A DNA stretch of 64,000 nt from Chitinophagaceae bacterium (GCA_903642275.1 CAHJWK010000004.1:22528-86527); one strand, 5' to 3'; counted from the first letter of the stretch, positions 26,611 through 34,518 are shown. The notes: generated by a model from the sequence alone, not told the origin. Program-made: numbers and translations.

Positions 26611-26862
26611 CTATTTAATCTGGTTATTAAACACCGCATTATCAACGTCTATGGCTAAGTTAACAATATGGCGGGAAAGTATATCCTCTAAGTCCAGGAA
26701 ACCCTTGCTTTCCATGGTAAGCAGGTCATCAGCATAAATCTCCGTTATTAGTTTTAAAGCCCGCTCATTAAGTACACTAATAAGTTTGTTCATATCTTCC
26801 TGCGATTGTTCAGCCAGTTTCTTGGCAGCGTCCAGGTCACGTAATATTTCTTCAGCAGACAT
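26611..26862 (-). CDS. Small helical hypothetical protein (intact copy)
   Basis: 83 aa, highly charged, predicted all-helical with heptad-like stretches (LRDLDAAKKLAEQSQEDMNK, then ISVLNERALKLITEIYADD). No family recognised. Real by conservation: two decayed copies at 25266-25512 and 34279-34495 preserve much of the sequence. Convergent with the GH5 gene (stop 14 bp away) and divergent from the HTH gene at 27029, with which it shares a 166-bp promoter region. It might belong to the HTH/DUF6266 cassette, but the left cassette lacks it. Confidence 0.65.
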   Translation of the reverse strand: MSAEEILRDLDAAKKLAEQSQEDMNKLISVLNERALKLITEIYADDLLTMESKGFLDLEDILSRHIVNLAIDVDNAVFNNQIK

Positions 26863-27028
26863 ATGGTAAAATTTAGCAGTTAAATTAAGTTATTAATCAT
26901 ACATCATCAACACGTTTAACCATTCTTGTCTTCTACGGCTACAATCTTATCCTGTCATTACTTTCTAATAATTACATATTTAATAAATTTACTATCCAAA
27001 AATTCAATAAACTAACAAAGCTTAAAAA

Positions 27029-27298
27029 ATGAAAGCCAAAAAACACACACCAAAAATCACTGTTCCTGCAACCGTAACTTTTATCAACGGCAACAAACAC
27101 ATTACTATGCAAATTCAAAACACCCGCCTTGAAGACTGGGTAGATAAATCAGTCATTTTACGGGCACTTGGTTTTACAGATAAAACTTTGCGCACTTTAA
27201 GGGGTAATAAAATAATTCCATGTGGAAAGTTGGGAGGGTCATACCGCTATTACCTGCCCGGCATCCTGTTCATCCTCGAACAAAGCGCAGCCTGCTAA
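27029..27298 (+). CDS. Helix-turn-helix DNA-binding protein, right paralogue
   Basis: 89 aa, same length as the left paralogue at 19706-19975. Basic N-terminus (MKAKKHTPKI), then a MerR/excisionase-like winged HTH with DWVDKSVILRALGFTDKTLR, IIPCGKLGG and the closing YYLPGILFILEQ. It faces away from the R-M/GH5 island, as the left copy does. Its DUF6266 partner starts 594 bp downstream, with the 11-bp repeat array between them. It may regulate that gene, its own promoter, or act as a recombination accessory factor. Confidence 0.78.
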   Translation: MKAKKHTPKITVPATVTFINGNKHITMQIQNTRLEDWVDKSVILRALGFTDKTLRTLRGNKIIPCGKLGGSYRYYLPGILFILEQSAAC

Positions 27299-27365
27299 AG
27301 CTAAATTCTTCGGTTGTATTTTGTTCTGGCTTCATGTTATTCATAATTAATCAATAACACTGCAC

Positions 27366-27390
27366 GTCATTCCCGCGCAGGCGGAAATCT
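27366..27390. repeat. dRS3-like inverted repeat, variant centre
   Basis: GTCATTCCCGCGCAGGCGGA then AATCT. Related to 15666-15689 and 18464-18490, with a different centre. Confidence 0.55.
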
Positions 27391-27480
27391 GTTCTTGTAA
27401 TTATTTGCTTATTTCGATACCACACCCTTAATTATTTAATCCGGCCAATCCATTAATCTAAAAAATATAAGTTCAGCTAT

Positions 27481-27560
27481 TCCCTTCTTGCCCTTCTCTT
27501 TCGGAGAGGGGTTGGGGTGAGGTCTTCTTGCCCTCCTCTTTTGGAGAAGGGTTGGGATGA
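27481..27560. repeat. Tandem pair of GAGAAGGGTTGGG hairpin repeats
   Basis: Two successive units of CTTGCCCTTCTCTTTCGGAG / GGGTTGGGGTGAGG type, each able to fold (CCCTTCTC / GAGAGGGG). Related single copies occur at 39602-39637 and 47693-47733. This is a common dispersed hairpin repeat in bacterial genomes. Confidence 0.7.
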
Positions 27561-27581
27561 GGTTCCCTTCAACTACCTTGT

Positions 27582-27631
27582 AGGGACCTGATAGGGAACT
27601 GGAAGGGACCTTGTAGGGACTTAAAAGGAAC
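27582..27631 (+). repeat. Direct-repeat array, exact 11-bp period (AGGGAC x5)
   Basis: AGGGAC-like hexamers start at 27582, 27593, 27604, 27615 and 27626 (the last degenerate, AGGAAC), exactly 11 bp apart. In the direction of the HTH and DUF6266 genes the unit is near GTAGGGACCTG and contains TAGG or AAGG once per 11 bp. It lies about 262-311 bp upstream of the DUF6266 start, close to the distance in the left cassette. Immediately upstream, TCCCTT (27564) and ACCTT (27575) continue an 11-bp step in the opposite orientation. Confidence 0.85.
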
Positions 27632-27892
27632 GTTAAAAAATGTATGCTGACGCATGTTTTTCCTGTAAGCTGTAGCGTTGTTTTCAGGCGTTTAAATAAA
27701 CTTAAAAGTTATGTACTTAAAATCAGGGCATGGTAAAATCAGGAAAAAAAGGGAAGAATGTGCCGGTTCACGGTAATAAGTGCCTGTTGAATAAAATGCA
27801 TAAAACGCTTTTCTACATTCGTATCTGGAAAGCAGGGCAGCCATTGTTGCCAGGCTTTAAATCCAATATTACTTTATAAAAAACCATTTAAA

Positions 27893-28528
27893 ATGGCACA
27901 GATTGAAAGTGGTATTCTCGGGCCTGTAGAGGGGTCCGTAGGTACCGTAACAGGCGCAAGATGGAAAGGCATTCATTACATCAGGATTCGTTCTCAGAAA
28001 CGCAGGGGCGAATCTTCCGCCAAACAGGTTGATGTACAGTTGAGATTCTCGCTTATCCAGAATTTTCTGCAGACTATGGCAGGGCTTATTAAGCTCACTT
28101 TTAAGAAGTATGCGGTAGATATGACGCAGTTCAACGCGGCATTCTCCTACAACTTTCACAATGCCATAACCGGCAAATCACCCGATTATGTTATTGAGTA
28201 CAAAAAAGCACTGGTAAGCCGCGGCGAACTGCCAAACGCTAATGCGCCACAGGCAACCGTAACAGGTTCGGTGGTGTATTTCACATGGCAGGATAACAGT
28301 GGTACAGGCACTGCCGCAGCTACTGATAATGCAGTGCTGGTGGTGTTTTGCCCCAACCTTAATTTAACCATCTACAGTACCAATGTGGGTACACGTGCAG
28401 ATGGTGCCGCACAGCTTGATGCAGTTAATTTTAAAGGCGAAACGGTAGAAACCTGGGTTGCTTTTCTTTCTGCTGACGGGGAAGATGCAAGTCCAAGCTT
28501 GTACACCGGCGAGTTACAGGTTGCTTAA
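27893..28528 (+). CDS. DUF6266 family protein, right paralogue
   Basis: 211 aa, identical in length to the left paralogue. It begins MAQIESGILGPVEGSVGTVT then GARWKGIHYIRIRSQ, with the same later blocks (LTFKKYAV, NAITGKSPDYVIEYKKALVS, VYFTWQDNSG, ETWVAFLSADGEDASPSLYTG). By eye roughly half of positions are identical, so the two cassettes are diverged homologues rather than a recent duplication. Function unknown; no signal peptide. Ends before its own strong terminator. Confidence 0.88.
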   Translation: MAQIESGILGPVEGSVGTVTGARWKGIHYIRIRSQKRRGESSAKQVDVQLRFSLIQNFLQTMAGLIKLTFKKYAVDMTQFNAAFSYNFHNAITGKSPDYVIEYKKALVSRGELPNANAPQATVTGSVVYFTWQDNSGTGTAAATDNAVLVVFCPNLNLTIYSTNVGTRADGAAQLDAVNFKGETVETWVAFLSADGEDASPSLYTGELQVA

Positions 28529-28537
28529 CTGTAAATT

Positions 28538-28570
28538 AAGAAGGCCGCATATTCTGCAGCCTTCTTTTTT
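28538..28570 (+). terminator. Terminator of right DUF6266 gene
   Basis: AAGAAGGC / GCCTTCTT stem with inner GCA/TGC pairing, followed by TTTTT; 10 bp after the DUF6266 stop. Confidence 0.85.
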
Positions 28571-28617
28571 ATCTCTTTTAATTATTTCCACGTATGAATG
28601 TCAATCGGCTGAATGCT

Positions 28618-30183
28618 TTATTCCACTGCAAATTCAATTTCATGTTCATGTTGACTCGCTGCTTTCTTTTTATTCCAGAACAAAACGAGAAATGGTACCA
28701 GTAATAAAAAGAAAAATCCTAAATAAATAAACATGTCTTTATAGGTAAGAAAACTTGCCTGGCCACTTACCTGCCTTGAAAGAAGACCTTCTGCGGCTTT
28801 GGAGGCAGATGCCTGGTCTAAGCCTTTGCTCATAAGTCCGTTTGTCATCATAGACAATCGTTGTTGCGTTAAAGGGTCGGTAAGGGTTAAGTGTTCAGAG
28901 AGATAAGAATAATGCATATAGGTTTGCCTGGTAATGAACGTTGTTATCAATGCTATGCCGATGGAACCGCCCAATTGCCTTACCATATTGCTTAAAGCTG
29001 TGCCCTGCGGTATCTCCCTGCCTTCAAGATTGGCGAGAGAAATAGTGGTAAGTGGTATAAAGATTAAGCCCATTGCTAAACCACGTATAATTAAAGGCAG
29101 GAAAAAATCACTGCTGCCTACCTGTGTGTTAAACCAGCTCATCATATAAGAAAAAAGAAAAAACAGCACCAGCCCAATGCCTGCATATATAGCCGGATGT
29201 ACATATTTTTTCTTAAGCAGTGAGCCTACTACCGGCATTGCAATAGCTGTGGCAATACTGCCGGGAAATAACAACAAGCCGGTTTGCATAGCCGTAAAGC
29301 CTAATAGATTCTGGCACATGACGGGGATGATAAGCGTAGTGCCATACAAGCCAAAGCCTAATACAAAATTAAACAGGGTTCCTGTTGTGAAGGAACGGTT
29401 ATTAAAAAGCCGCAGGTTTACAATCGGGTCTTTTACCACCAGTTCCCGCCAGGTGAAAACAATTGCCGAAATACATGCTATAATACTAAACCAGGTTATA
29501 TAAGGCGTCTCAAACCAGTCTTCGCTCTGCCCCTTTTCCAGTACAATCTGTAGCAGGCCAATAGCAAGTATTAGCATGGCAAGCGCAAGCCAATCCATTT
29601 TAGCTGCATGCATTTTTTCCTTCGGTTCCTTCACATACAAAAAGGTTAATATAGTTGCCAAAATACCAATAGGAATGTTGATATAAAAAATCCATTGCCA
29701 TGATGCATTATCTACTATATAACCGCCGAGTGTTGGGCCAATGGCAGGCCCGATAATTACTCCCATACCATAAATAGCAGTGGCAAATCCTATCTCTTCT
29801 TTAGGAAATGTTTCTATGATGATTGCCTGGGCTGTAGAAAGCAAACCGCCGCCGCCAATGCCCTGCAGTACACGGAAAATCACCAGCTCCCATATATTGG
29901 TTGACATGCCGCAGAAGATAGAGAATACTGTAAACACCATGATAGATACAGCAAAATATGTTTTACGCCCGAAGCGCGCGCTTAACCAGCCTGATAGCGT
30001 GATCATAATTACATTAGAGATGGCATAACCTGTAATTATCCACCCTGCATCTTCGAACGATGCGCCAAGATTACCCATGATATTATTAAGCGCAACATTT
30101 ACAATTGAGGTATCAATCAACTGTAACAACGCCGCTGTTACTACCGTACAAATTATAATTATCTTATCTGCTGTCCATTTCAT
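28618..30183 (-). CDS. DHA2-family MFS multidrug efflux transporter
   Basis: 521 aa from the ATG at 30183 (MKWTADKIIIICTVV). The open frame has 23 more codons, but these cover the operator and are polar. About 14 membrane helices, as in EmrB/QacA transporters. Antiporter motif C is visible as IGPAIGPTLGGYIV, and the TM1 region has LIDTSIVNVAL (motif D1 type). These proton antiporters export hydrophobic drugs or dyes; the EmrB subtype usually pairs with a membrane-fusion protein, not seen here. Preceded on the same strand by a TetR gene, with a palindromic operator in the 44-bp gap. Confidence 0.92.
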   Translation of the reverse strand: MKWTADKIIIICTVVTAALLQLIDTSIVNVALNNIMGNLGASFEDAGWIITGYAISNVIMITLSGWLSARFGRKTYFAVSIMVFTVFSIFCGMSTNIWELVIFRVLQGIGGGGLLSTAQAIIIETFPKEEIGFATAIYGMGVIIGPAIGPTLGGYIVDNASWQWIFYINIPIGILATILTFLYVKEPKEKMHAAKMDWLALAMLILAIGLLQIVLEKGQSEDWFETPYITWFSIIACISAIVFTWRELVVKDPIVNLRLFNNRSFTTGTLFNFVLGFGLYGTTLIIPVMCQNLLGFTAMQTGLLLFPGSIATAIAMPVVGSLLKKKYVHPAIYAGIGLVLFFLFSYMMSWFNTQVGSSDFFLPLIIRGLAMGLIFIPLTTISLANLEGREIPQGTALSNMVRQLGGSIGIALITTFITRQTYMHYSYLSEHLTLTDPLTQQRLSMMTNGLMSKGLDQASASKAAEGLLSRQVSGQASFLTYKDMFIYLGFFFLLLVPFLVLFWNKKKAASQHEHEIEFAVE

Positions 30184-30197
30184 GATATAATTATAGC

Positions 30198-30211
30198 TGA
30201 ATAAATATTCA
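30198..30211. promoter_or_regulatory. TetR-type operator palindrome before the MFS gene
   Basis: TGAATAAATATTCA: perfect TGAATA / TATTCA inverted repeat with AA in the centre, 14 bp upstream of the MFS start codon. The 19-mer TGAATAAATATTCATTTAA starting here recurs exactly at 30814. Confidence 0.8.
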
Positions 30212-30227
30212 TTTAATATGTAAAAAA

Positions 30228-30800
30228 TTATCTTTTTAAACCATCCCAGCACATTTGAAACATTTGTTCAATTGTTTCTTTACTTAGTTTTCTGCCGGCG
30301 TAATGTGTATGTTTCACTGTTTCATTTATTGAGCCAGCCATAAAAGTTAATAGCAATATCGTGTCTTCATTTTTAACCAGCCGCTGCTTTTTTCCTGCTT
30401 CCATAAGGCTGAATAAAGGTGTAAACAATTTCTTTGTCATCTCTCTTGTGGTTTCAGTTATAAAAGGCGAATGATAACACTGATCTACAAACAACGCTTC
30501 ATCAAATTTTTTAATGCGATAATTTAAAAGATTAAGCCAAATTGTTTTCAGCCCTTTTTTAAATGGTATTGAAGTATCGTAATTTTTAAAATACACGGCT
30601 GCCGAAGCATTACGGCAAGACGTAAATAACGAATTGATAAGTTCAGTTTTATTTTTGAAATAAATATATAAAGTGCCGGTAGCAATATCTGCTTCTTTAG
30701 CTATCTCACCCATAGTAACACCGGCAAGTCCTTTTAACTTAACCAGCTTAAGCGTGGCTTTATAAACCTGTTGAATCTTTTTATCATCGCGTGGCTTCAC
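30228..30800 (-). CDS. TetR-family regulator of the adjacent efflux gene
   Basis: 190 aa with a GTG start at 30800. The N-terminal TetR HTH is clear: VTMGEIAKEADIATGTLYIY followed by FKNKTELINSLF. The C-terminal ligand-binding helices are of unknown specificity. It precedes the MFS gene by 44 bp. The same palindrome stands in front of both genes, which strongly suggests autoregulation and repression of the pump. The next Met is inside the HTH, so the GTG start is required for a complete domain. Confidence 0.9.
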   Translation of the reverse strand: MKPRDDKKIQQVYKATLKLVKLKGLAGVTMGEIAKEADIATGTLYIYFKNKTELINSLFTSCRNASAAVYFKNYDTSIPFKKGLKTIWLNLLNYRIKKFDEALFVDQCYHSPFITETTREMTKKLFTPLFSLMEAGKKQRLVKNEDTILLLTFMAGSINETVKHTHYAGRKLSKETIEQMFQMCWDGLKR

Positions 30801-30813
30801 GTGTCAAAATTAA

Positions 30814-30827
30814 TGAATAAATATTCA
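30814..30827. promoter_or_regulatory. TetR-type operator palindrome before the tetR gene
   Basis: Second copy of TGAATAAATATTCA, 13 bp upstream of the GTG start. TAATTTTG (minus strand, 30805-30812) next to it fits TAnnTTTG but lies only 4 bp from the start codon, which would mean an almost leaderless mRNA. Confidence 0.8.
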
Positions 30828-30963
30828 TTTAAAAGAGGCGCATTTAAGCATGTATGGCATCTGCCTCACCAACAATTAGGTTATTCTTTATTTTTCTTTA
30901 ACAAACTCATCTATACTGCCACAACATGTTAATACAGTCCGTTGATCCATTAGTCCCTGCAAC

Positions 30964-31000
30964 TCCCTTCAACCACCTTGTAGGGATTTGAAAGGGATAT
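30964..31000. repeat. Third copy of the AGGGA-type periodic block
   Basis: TCCCTT (30964), ACCTT (30975), AGGGAT (30982) and AGGGAT (30993) have exactly the spacing (11, 7, 11) seen at 27564, 27575, 27582 and 27593, and most intervening bases match (CAACYACCTTGTAGGGA). TCCCTTCAA and TTGAAAGGGA also form an inverted repeat. It lies 2.4 kb beyond the right DUF6266 gene, with no HTH or DUF6266 gene next to it. The rest of the 30828-31167 gap shows nothing clear. Confidence 0.75.
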
Positions 31001-31167
31001 TTAAACAAGTCAAACTCATTTATCCCGGTTTCATAAATTAAGCCACTGCTATATTTATTATTCAGGTGTTATAGCAAGTTCTCATTTTCGCAAAGCAGGT
31101 ATAATGATAATAGAAGATCACAATAAATATGCTGAACGCAAGTTTTATTATCTAAATAAACCTGGCG

Positions 31168-32256
31168 ATGAAAATTATTATTGGCTTTGCAACATATATA
31201 AGCATTATAGTTTTTATTTCCTGCCAAAAAAATAATACTCCATCACAAAATCCCGTAACAGATTCGCTATATTTTCCACCGGCGGGCAGTAGTCAATGGC
31301 AAACAATTTCAGCTGCATCACTTGGCTGGAATACAGATAGCCTGGATGATCTTTATTCATATCTTGAAAGTAAAAACACCAAAGCTTTTATTATTCTTGA
31401 CCATGGAAAAATAGTTACGGAAAAATATTTCGGAACCTTTACTGCAGACAGCGTTTGGTATTGGGCATCTGCAGGTAAAACGCTCACTGCCTTCATGGTT
31501 GGCATTGCGCAGCAGGAGGCGTTGCTTAATGTTAATGACCTTACTTCAAAATATTTAGGAACGGGATGGACATCTGCACCGGCGGATAAAGAAAATCTTA
31601 TCACCATAAAAAACCAGTTAACCATGACTTCCGGTTTGGATGATGGTGTTTCAGATCCTGACTGCACTTTACCATCCTGCCTTCAATATAAAGCAGATGC
31701 GGGCACAAGATGGGCTTATCATAATGCAGCTTATACTTTGCTGAGCCAGGTAATAGCCAATGCCAGTGGCGTTTCTTACAACAATTTTTTTCAGCAGAAG
31801 ATTGCCGGTATAACAGGCATGAGCGGGTTATGGGTTCAATCGCTCAATTCCAATAATATATTTTACAGCAATGCGCGCAGCATGGCAAGGTTTGGATTGC
31901 TGTTATTGAACAAGGGTAAATGGGATAACACACCTGTATTGAGTGATGTAAATTATTTCAATAGCCAAGTAAATACTTCGCAGGATTTAAACCTGAGTTA
32001 TGGTTATTTAACCTGGCTGAATGGCAAAAGCAGCCACATGTTACCCACTATTCAGTCTATATTCCCCGGCTATCTTATTCCGGATGCACCTGCAGATATG
32101 TTTGCGGCATTGGGTAAAAATGATCAGAAAATATATGTTGTGCCATCTTTAAATCTTGTTGTAATAAGAATGGGAAATTCGGCAGGCGGGGTTACAGAGT
32201 CTTTATCTGATTTTGATAATGAGCTGTGGGGAAAACTAAAGGCGATCATTGAATAA
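31168..32256 (+). CDS. Serine hydrolase lipoprotein (class C beta-lactamase fold)
   Basis: 362 aa. Lipoprotein signal with lipobox near VFISC at residues 15-19, so the mature protein would be membrane-anchored. Catalytic motifs of the class C beta-lactamase/DD-peptidase fold: SAGK with Ser101 and Lys104, and YHN with Tyr184 and Asn186. The third motif (KTG/HxG) is unclear, near the end. Proteins of this group are esterases, peptidases or beta-lactamases. A second, non-lipoprotein member lies at 61696. Confidence 0.85.
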   Translation: MKIIIGFATYISIIVFISCQKNNTPSQNPVTDSLYFPPAGSSQWQTISAASLGWNTDSLDDLYSYLESKNTKAFIILDHGKIVTEKYFGTFTADSVWYWASAGKTLTAFMVGIAQQEALLNVNDLTSKYLGTGWTSAPADKENLITIKNQLTMTSGLDDGVSDPDCTLPSCLQYKADAGTRWAYHNAAYTLLSQVIANASGVSYNNFFQQKIAGITGMSGLWVQSLNSNNIFYSNARSMARFGLLLLNKGKWDNTPVLSDVNYFNSQVNTSQDLNLSYGYLTWLNGKSSHMLPTIQSIFPGYLIPDAPADMFAALGKNDQKIYVVPSLNLVVIRMGNSAGGVTESLSDFDNELWGKLKAIIE

Positions 32257-32309
32257 TACTATTAAGCCCCGGTAAATTTTTGCCCTTATTGGTCGCTGAC
32301 CAACAATTC

Positions 32310-32460
32310 TTATCCTTTATAATGTTGCAATAAACCAAACTTGTCTATCCCGTTATTATATGATAATTCACCTGCTGTATTTGTGCTGTTTAAGTAATTC
32401 AGCAAGCTCCATTTAGTTTGTACAGGGTTATTATAAATGTAATTAAGCTTCTGTCCTTGT
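32310..32460 (-). pseudogene. C-terminal remnant of a Y1/REP-associated-like transposase
   Basis: A frame on the minus strand reads GQKLNYIYNNPVQTKWSLLN and ends ...GIDKFGLLQHYKG-stop. The LNYIxNNPV block and the GI-LL- ending are characteristic of the C-terminus of REP-associated/IS200-like transposases of Bacteroidota. No N-terminal half or HUH motif remains, because the frame is closed by a stop just upstream. Fills most of the gap between the serine hydrolase and the next gene. Confidence 0.6.
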
Positions 32461-32476
32461 TAGTGTTCCTTAACAA

Positions 32477-32899
32477 TCAAGTTTCTCTATCGGTTGTACC
32501 ATGCGCCATTGAGCCGCTCTGCCTGTATCTTACCAGTGCAACTACTACGTAGGCAATGGCAGCAAATACATAACACCAGGGCAACGCTTTCTTACCGGCG
32601 TTAAAATAATCGGTAGCAATAAAGCCATAGCCAACAGCTTCTATTACCAGGAACACACTGTCAACAAAATGATACCGTTTTGCAAGCCGGTGATGTTGTA
32701 AAGCAATCAAAAGAAAAACAATACCCAGCCCTAAAAAAACAACATACGACGATTGATGGTCGTCATATTTCTCATAAGCATGAACAAGTATTATGCAGCC
32801 TGCAAGTATATGTGCAAACCGCTTTACTTTTTCATTCTTTTCTTTAAACAACAACCCCATTAACCTTTTTTGTAAATATAACAGAAGCGGGTTTAACAC
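32477..32899 (-). CDS. Hypothetical small membrane protein
   Basis: 140 aa (or 127 from Met14, MGLLFKEKNE, which may be the better start). Four hydrophobic helices, at about residues 27-42, 50-67, 80-98 and 105-122, separated by short charged loops with several His residues. Polar C-terminus. No family recognised. It lies between two gene remnants, so it may be part of a degraded stretch, though its frame is intact and hydrophobicity is well organised. Confidence 0.55.
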   Translation of the reverse strand: MLNPLLLYLQKRLMGLLFKEKNEKVKRFAHILAGCIILVHAYEKYDDHQSSYVVFLGLGIVFLLIALQHHRLAKRYHFVDSVFLVIEAVGYGFIATDYFNAGKKALPWCYVFAAIAYVVVALVRYRQSGSMAHGTTDRET

Positions 32900-32968
32900 G
32901 TACTTATGTGTTTATGCTGCTGAGCTAAAGTCAAGGCAAAAAGTAAAGCTCGGCCAGTGATAAATTTT

Positions 32969-33140
32969 TCAACTATTAAGTTTTTCAGTATAAAAAACGC
33001 CACGAGCCATATCTTTTGCAGATTCAACAGGGCTTGTTATCCAGTCATCACCAATTCAATTGAAAGCGCATCTTGGTTAATACCCAGCATTTCATGTATG
33101 CGTTTACATTACTGCCTTGGTGTATGGTGTTCTTCGATAA
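32969..33140 (-). pseudogene. Frameshifted gene remnant, unknown family
   Basis: On the minus strand, EMLGINQDALSIEL is followed, after a one-base shift, by GDDWITSPVESAKDMARGVF then YTEKLNS-stop (stop 32969-32971). The two pieces join smoothly if a single base is removed around 33055, indicating a decayed coding sequence. Upstream, the frame breaks again. Family not recognised. The remainder of the 348-bp gap shows nothing. Confidence 0.45.
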
Positions 33141-33247
33141 ACGATGAATGATAAAATAAGATAGATAACAGAAGTTATACTGTGCTATGATTATAAATAT
33201 CTGAATATTGTGAATAATAGCTTTCTTTATCTTTTCAAAATAATATA

Positions 33248-34237
33248 ATGAAAATAAAACAATTAGGTAGGCAGGGATTAACAGCTTCTGAACTTGGGCT
33301 TGGCTGTATGGGGATGAGTGATTTTTATGGGAAGCGCAATGACGGTGAATCCATCAAAACAATACACCATGCTATTGATGCAGGCATAAATTTTTTTGAT
33401 ACGGCTGATATGTATGGCCCCTATATTAATGAAGAACTGGTAGGTAAAGCAATAAAAGGTAAAAGAGATAAACTTACTATAGCTACCAAGTTTGGAATTG
33501 TAAGAGACTCAAATAACCCAACAAGCAGGGGAGTGAATGGGAAACCTGCTTATGTAAAAAGTTCTGCTGAAGATAGCTTGAAGCGATTAGGCATTGATAT
33601 GATTGACCTGTATTACCTTCATCGCGTTGACCCTAGCACGCCGATTGAAGAAACGGTTGGTGCCATGGCTAAGCTTGTGCAGGAAGGAAAAATAAAGGGT
33701 ATTGGATTATCAGAAGCATCAGCAACTACATTAAGAAAAGCACATGCCGTTCATCCTGTTACGGCACTTCAAACAGAGTATTCATTATGGAGCCGCGAAC
33801 CGGAAGATGAATTACTGCAAACCTGCAAGGAACTAGGGATAGCTTTTGTTGCATACAGCCCGCTTGGGCGCGGATTTTTAACAGGGCAAATAAAAAAATT
33901 CGAAGACCTTGATGCAACAGATTACCGCAGGCATTCACCACGCTTCCAGGGAGAGAATTTTGAAAAGAATTTGCAATTAGTAAGTAAAATAGAAGAAATG
34001 GCAGAAAAGAAAAACTGCACCGCTTCACAATTGGCGCTTGCCTGGGTAATGGCACAGGATGATTACATTTTCCCGATACCGGGAACAAAGCGGATTAAAT
34101 ATCTTGAAGAAAATATTGGTGCCGTAAATGTAACGCTTACAAATAAAGAGCTAGAAGAAATAGATACCATTGCCCCAAAAGATGCAGCTGCCGGAATGCG
34201 GTACCCTGAAAGTTTTATGAACAGTGTAAACAGGTAG
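33248..34237 (+). CDS. Aldo/keto reductase
   Basis: 329 aa, typical (beta/alpha)8 NADP-dependent oxidoreductase. Visible: [32 protein letters not shown] (active-site Asp and Tyr), a TIATKFG Lys, YLHRVDP (His), and the NADP-binding [16 protein letters not shown] near the C-terminus. Closest to the YakC/AKR13 type that reduces aldehydes and ketones. Monocistronic, with a decayed copy of the 83-aa gene directly downstream. Confidence 0.93.
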   Translation: MKIKQLGRQGLTASELGLGCMGMSDFYGKRNDGESIKTIHHAIDAGINFFDTADMYGPYINEELVGKAIKGKRDKLTIATKFGIVRDSNNPTSRGVNGKPAYVKSSAEDSLKRLGIDMIDLYYLHRVDPSTPIEETVGAMAKLVQEGKIKGIGLSEASATTLRKAHAVHPVTALQTEYSLWSREPEDELLQTCKELGIAFVAYSPLGRGFLTGQIKKFEDLDATDYRRHSPRFQGENFEKNLQLVSKIEEMAEKKNCTASQLALAWVMAQDDYIFPIPGTKRIKYLEENIGAVNVTLTNKELEEIDTIAPKDAAAGMRYPESFMNSVNR

Positions 34238-34278
34238 TGTTGACACGTTGATAGCAGTTTACCTTTACTTACATTTGG

Positions 34279-34495
34279 TTACTAAAACAGCATTATCAAC
34301 TTCTATAGCCAAACGGGCAAGATGGCGGAAAAGCACTTCATTATTTCTTTAAGCTTTTGCTTTCAATGGTAAGCAGGTTATTAGTTTTAAAGCCTGTGCG
34401 TTAAGGATATTTATGAGTTTGTTATATCATCCGCGCGATTGTTCAGCAAGACTTTTGCCGCTTCAAGGTCTCATAATATTTCTTCAGGTGACACA
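34279..34495 (-). pseudogene. Second pseudogene copy of the 83-aa small gene
   Basis: Clear similarity to 26611-26862 on the same strand: GCATTATCAACTTCTATAGC, GCTTTCAATGGTAAGCAGGT, TTAGTTTTAAAGCC, CGCGATTGTTCAGCAAGA and AATATTTCTTC blocks in order. It carries several deletions, including loss of the CATCAGCATAAATCTCCG segment. Frame broken throughout. Older than the copy at 25266. Confidence 0.75.
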
Positions 34496-34518
34496 CTCCA
34501 AAGTTTTAATAACTAAAA

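Noticed and set aside
30805..30812. TAATTTTG as the tetR promoter
   Set aside because: Only 4 bp from the start codon; mentioned with the operator but not scored as a promoter.
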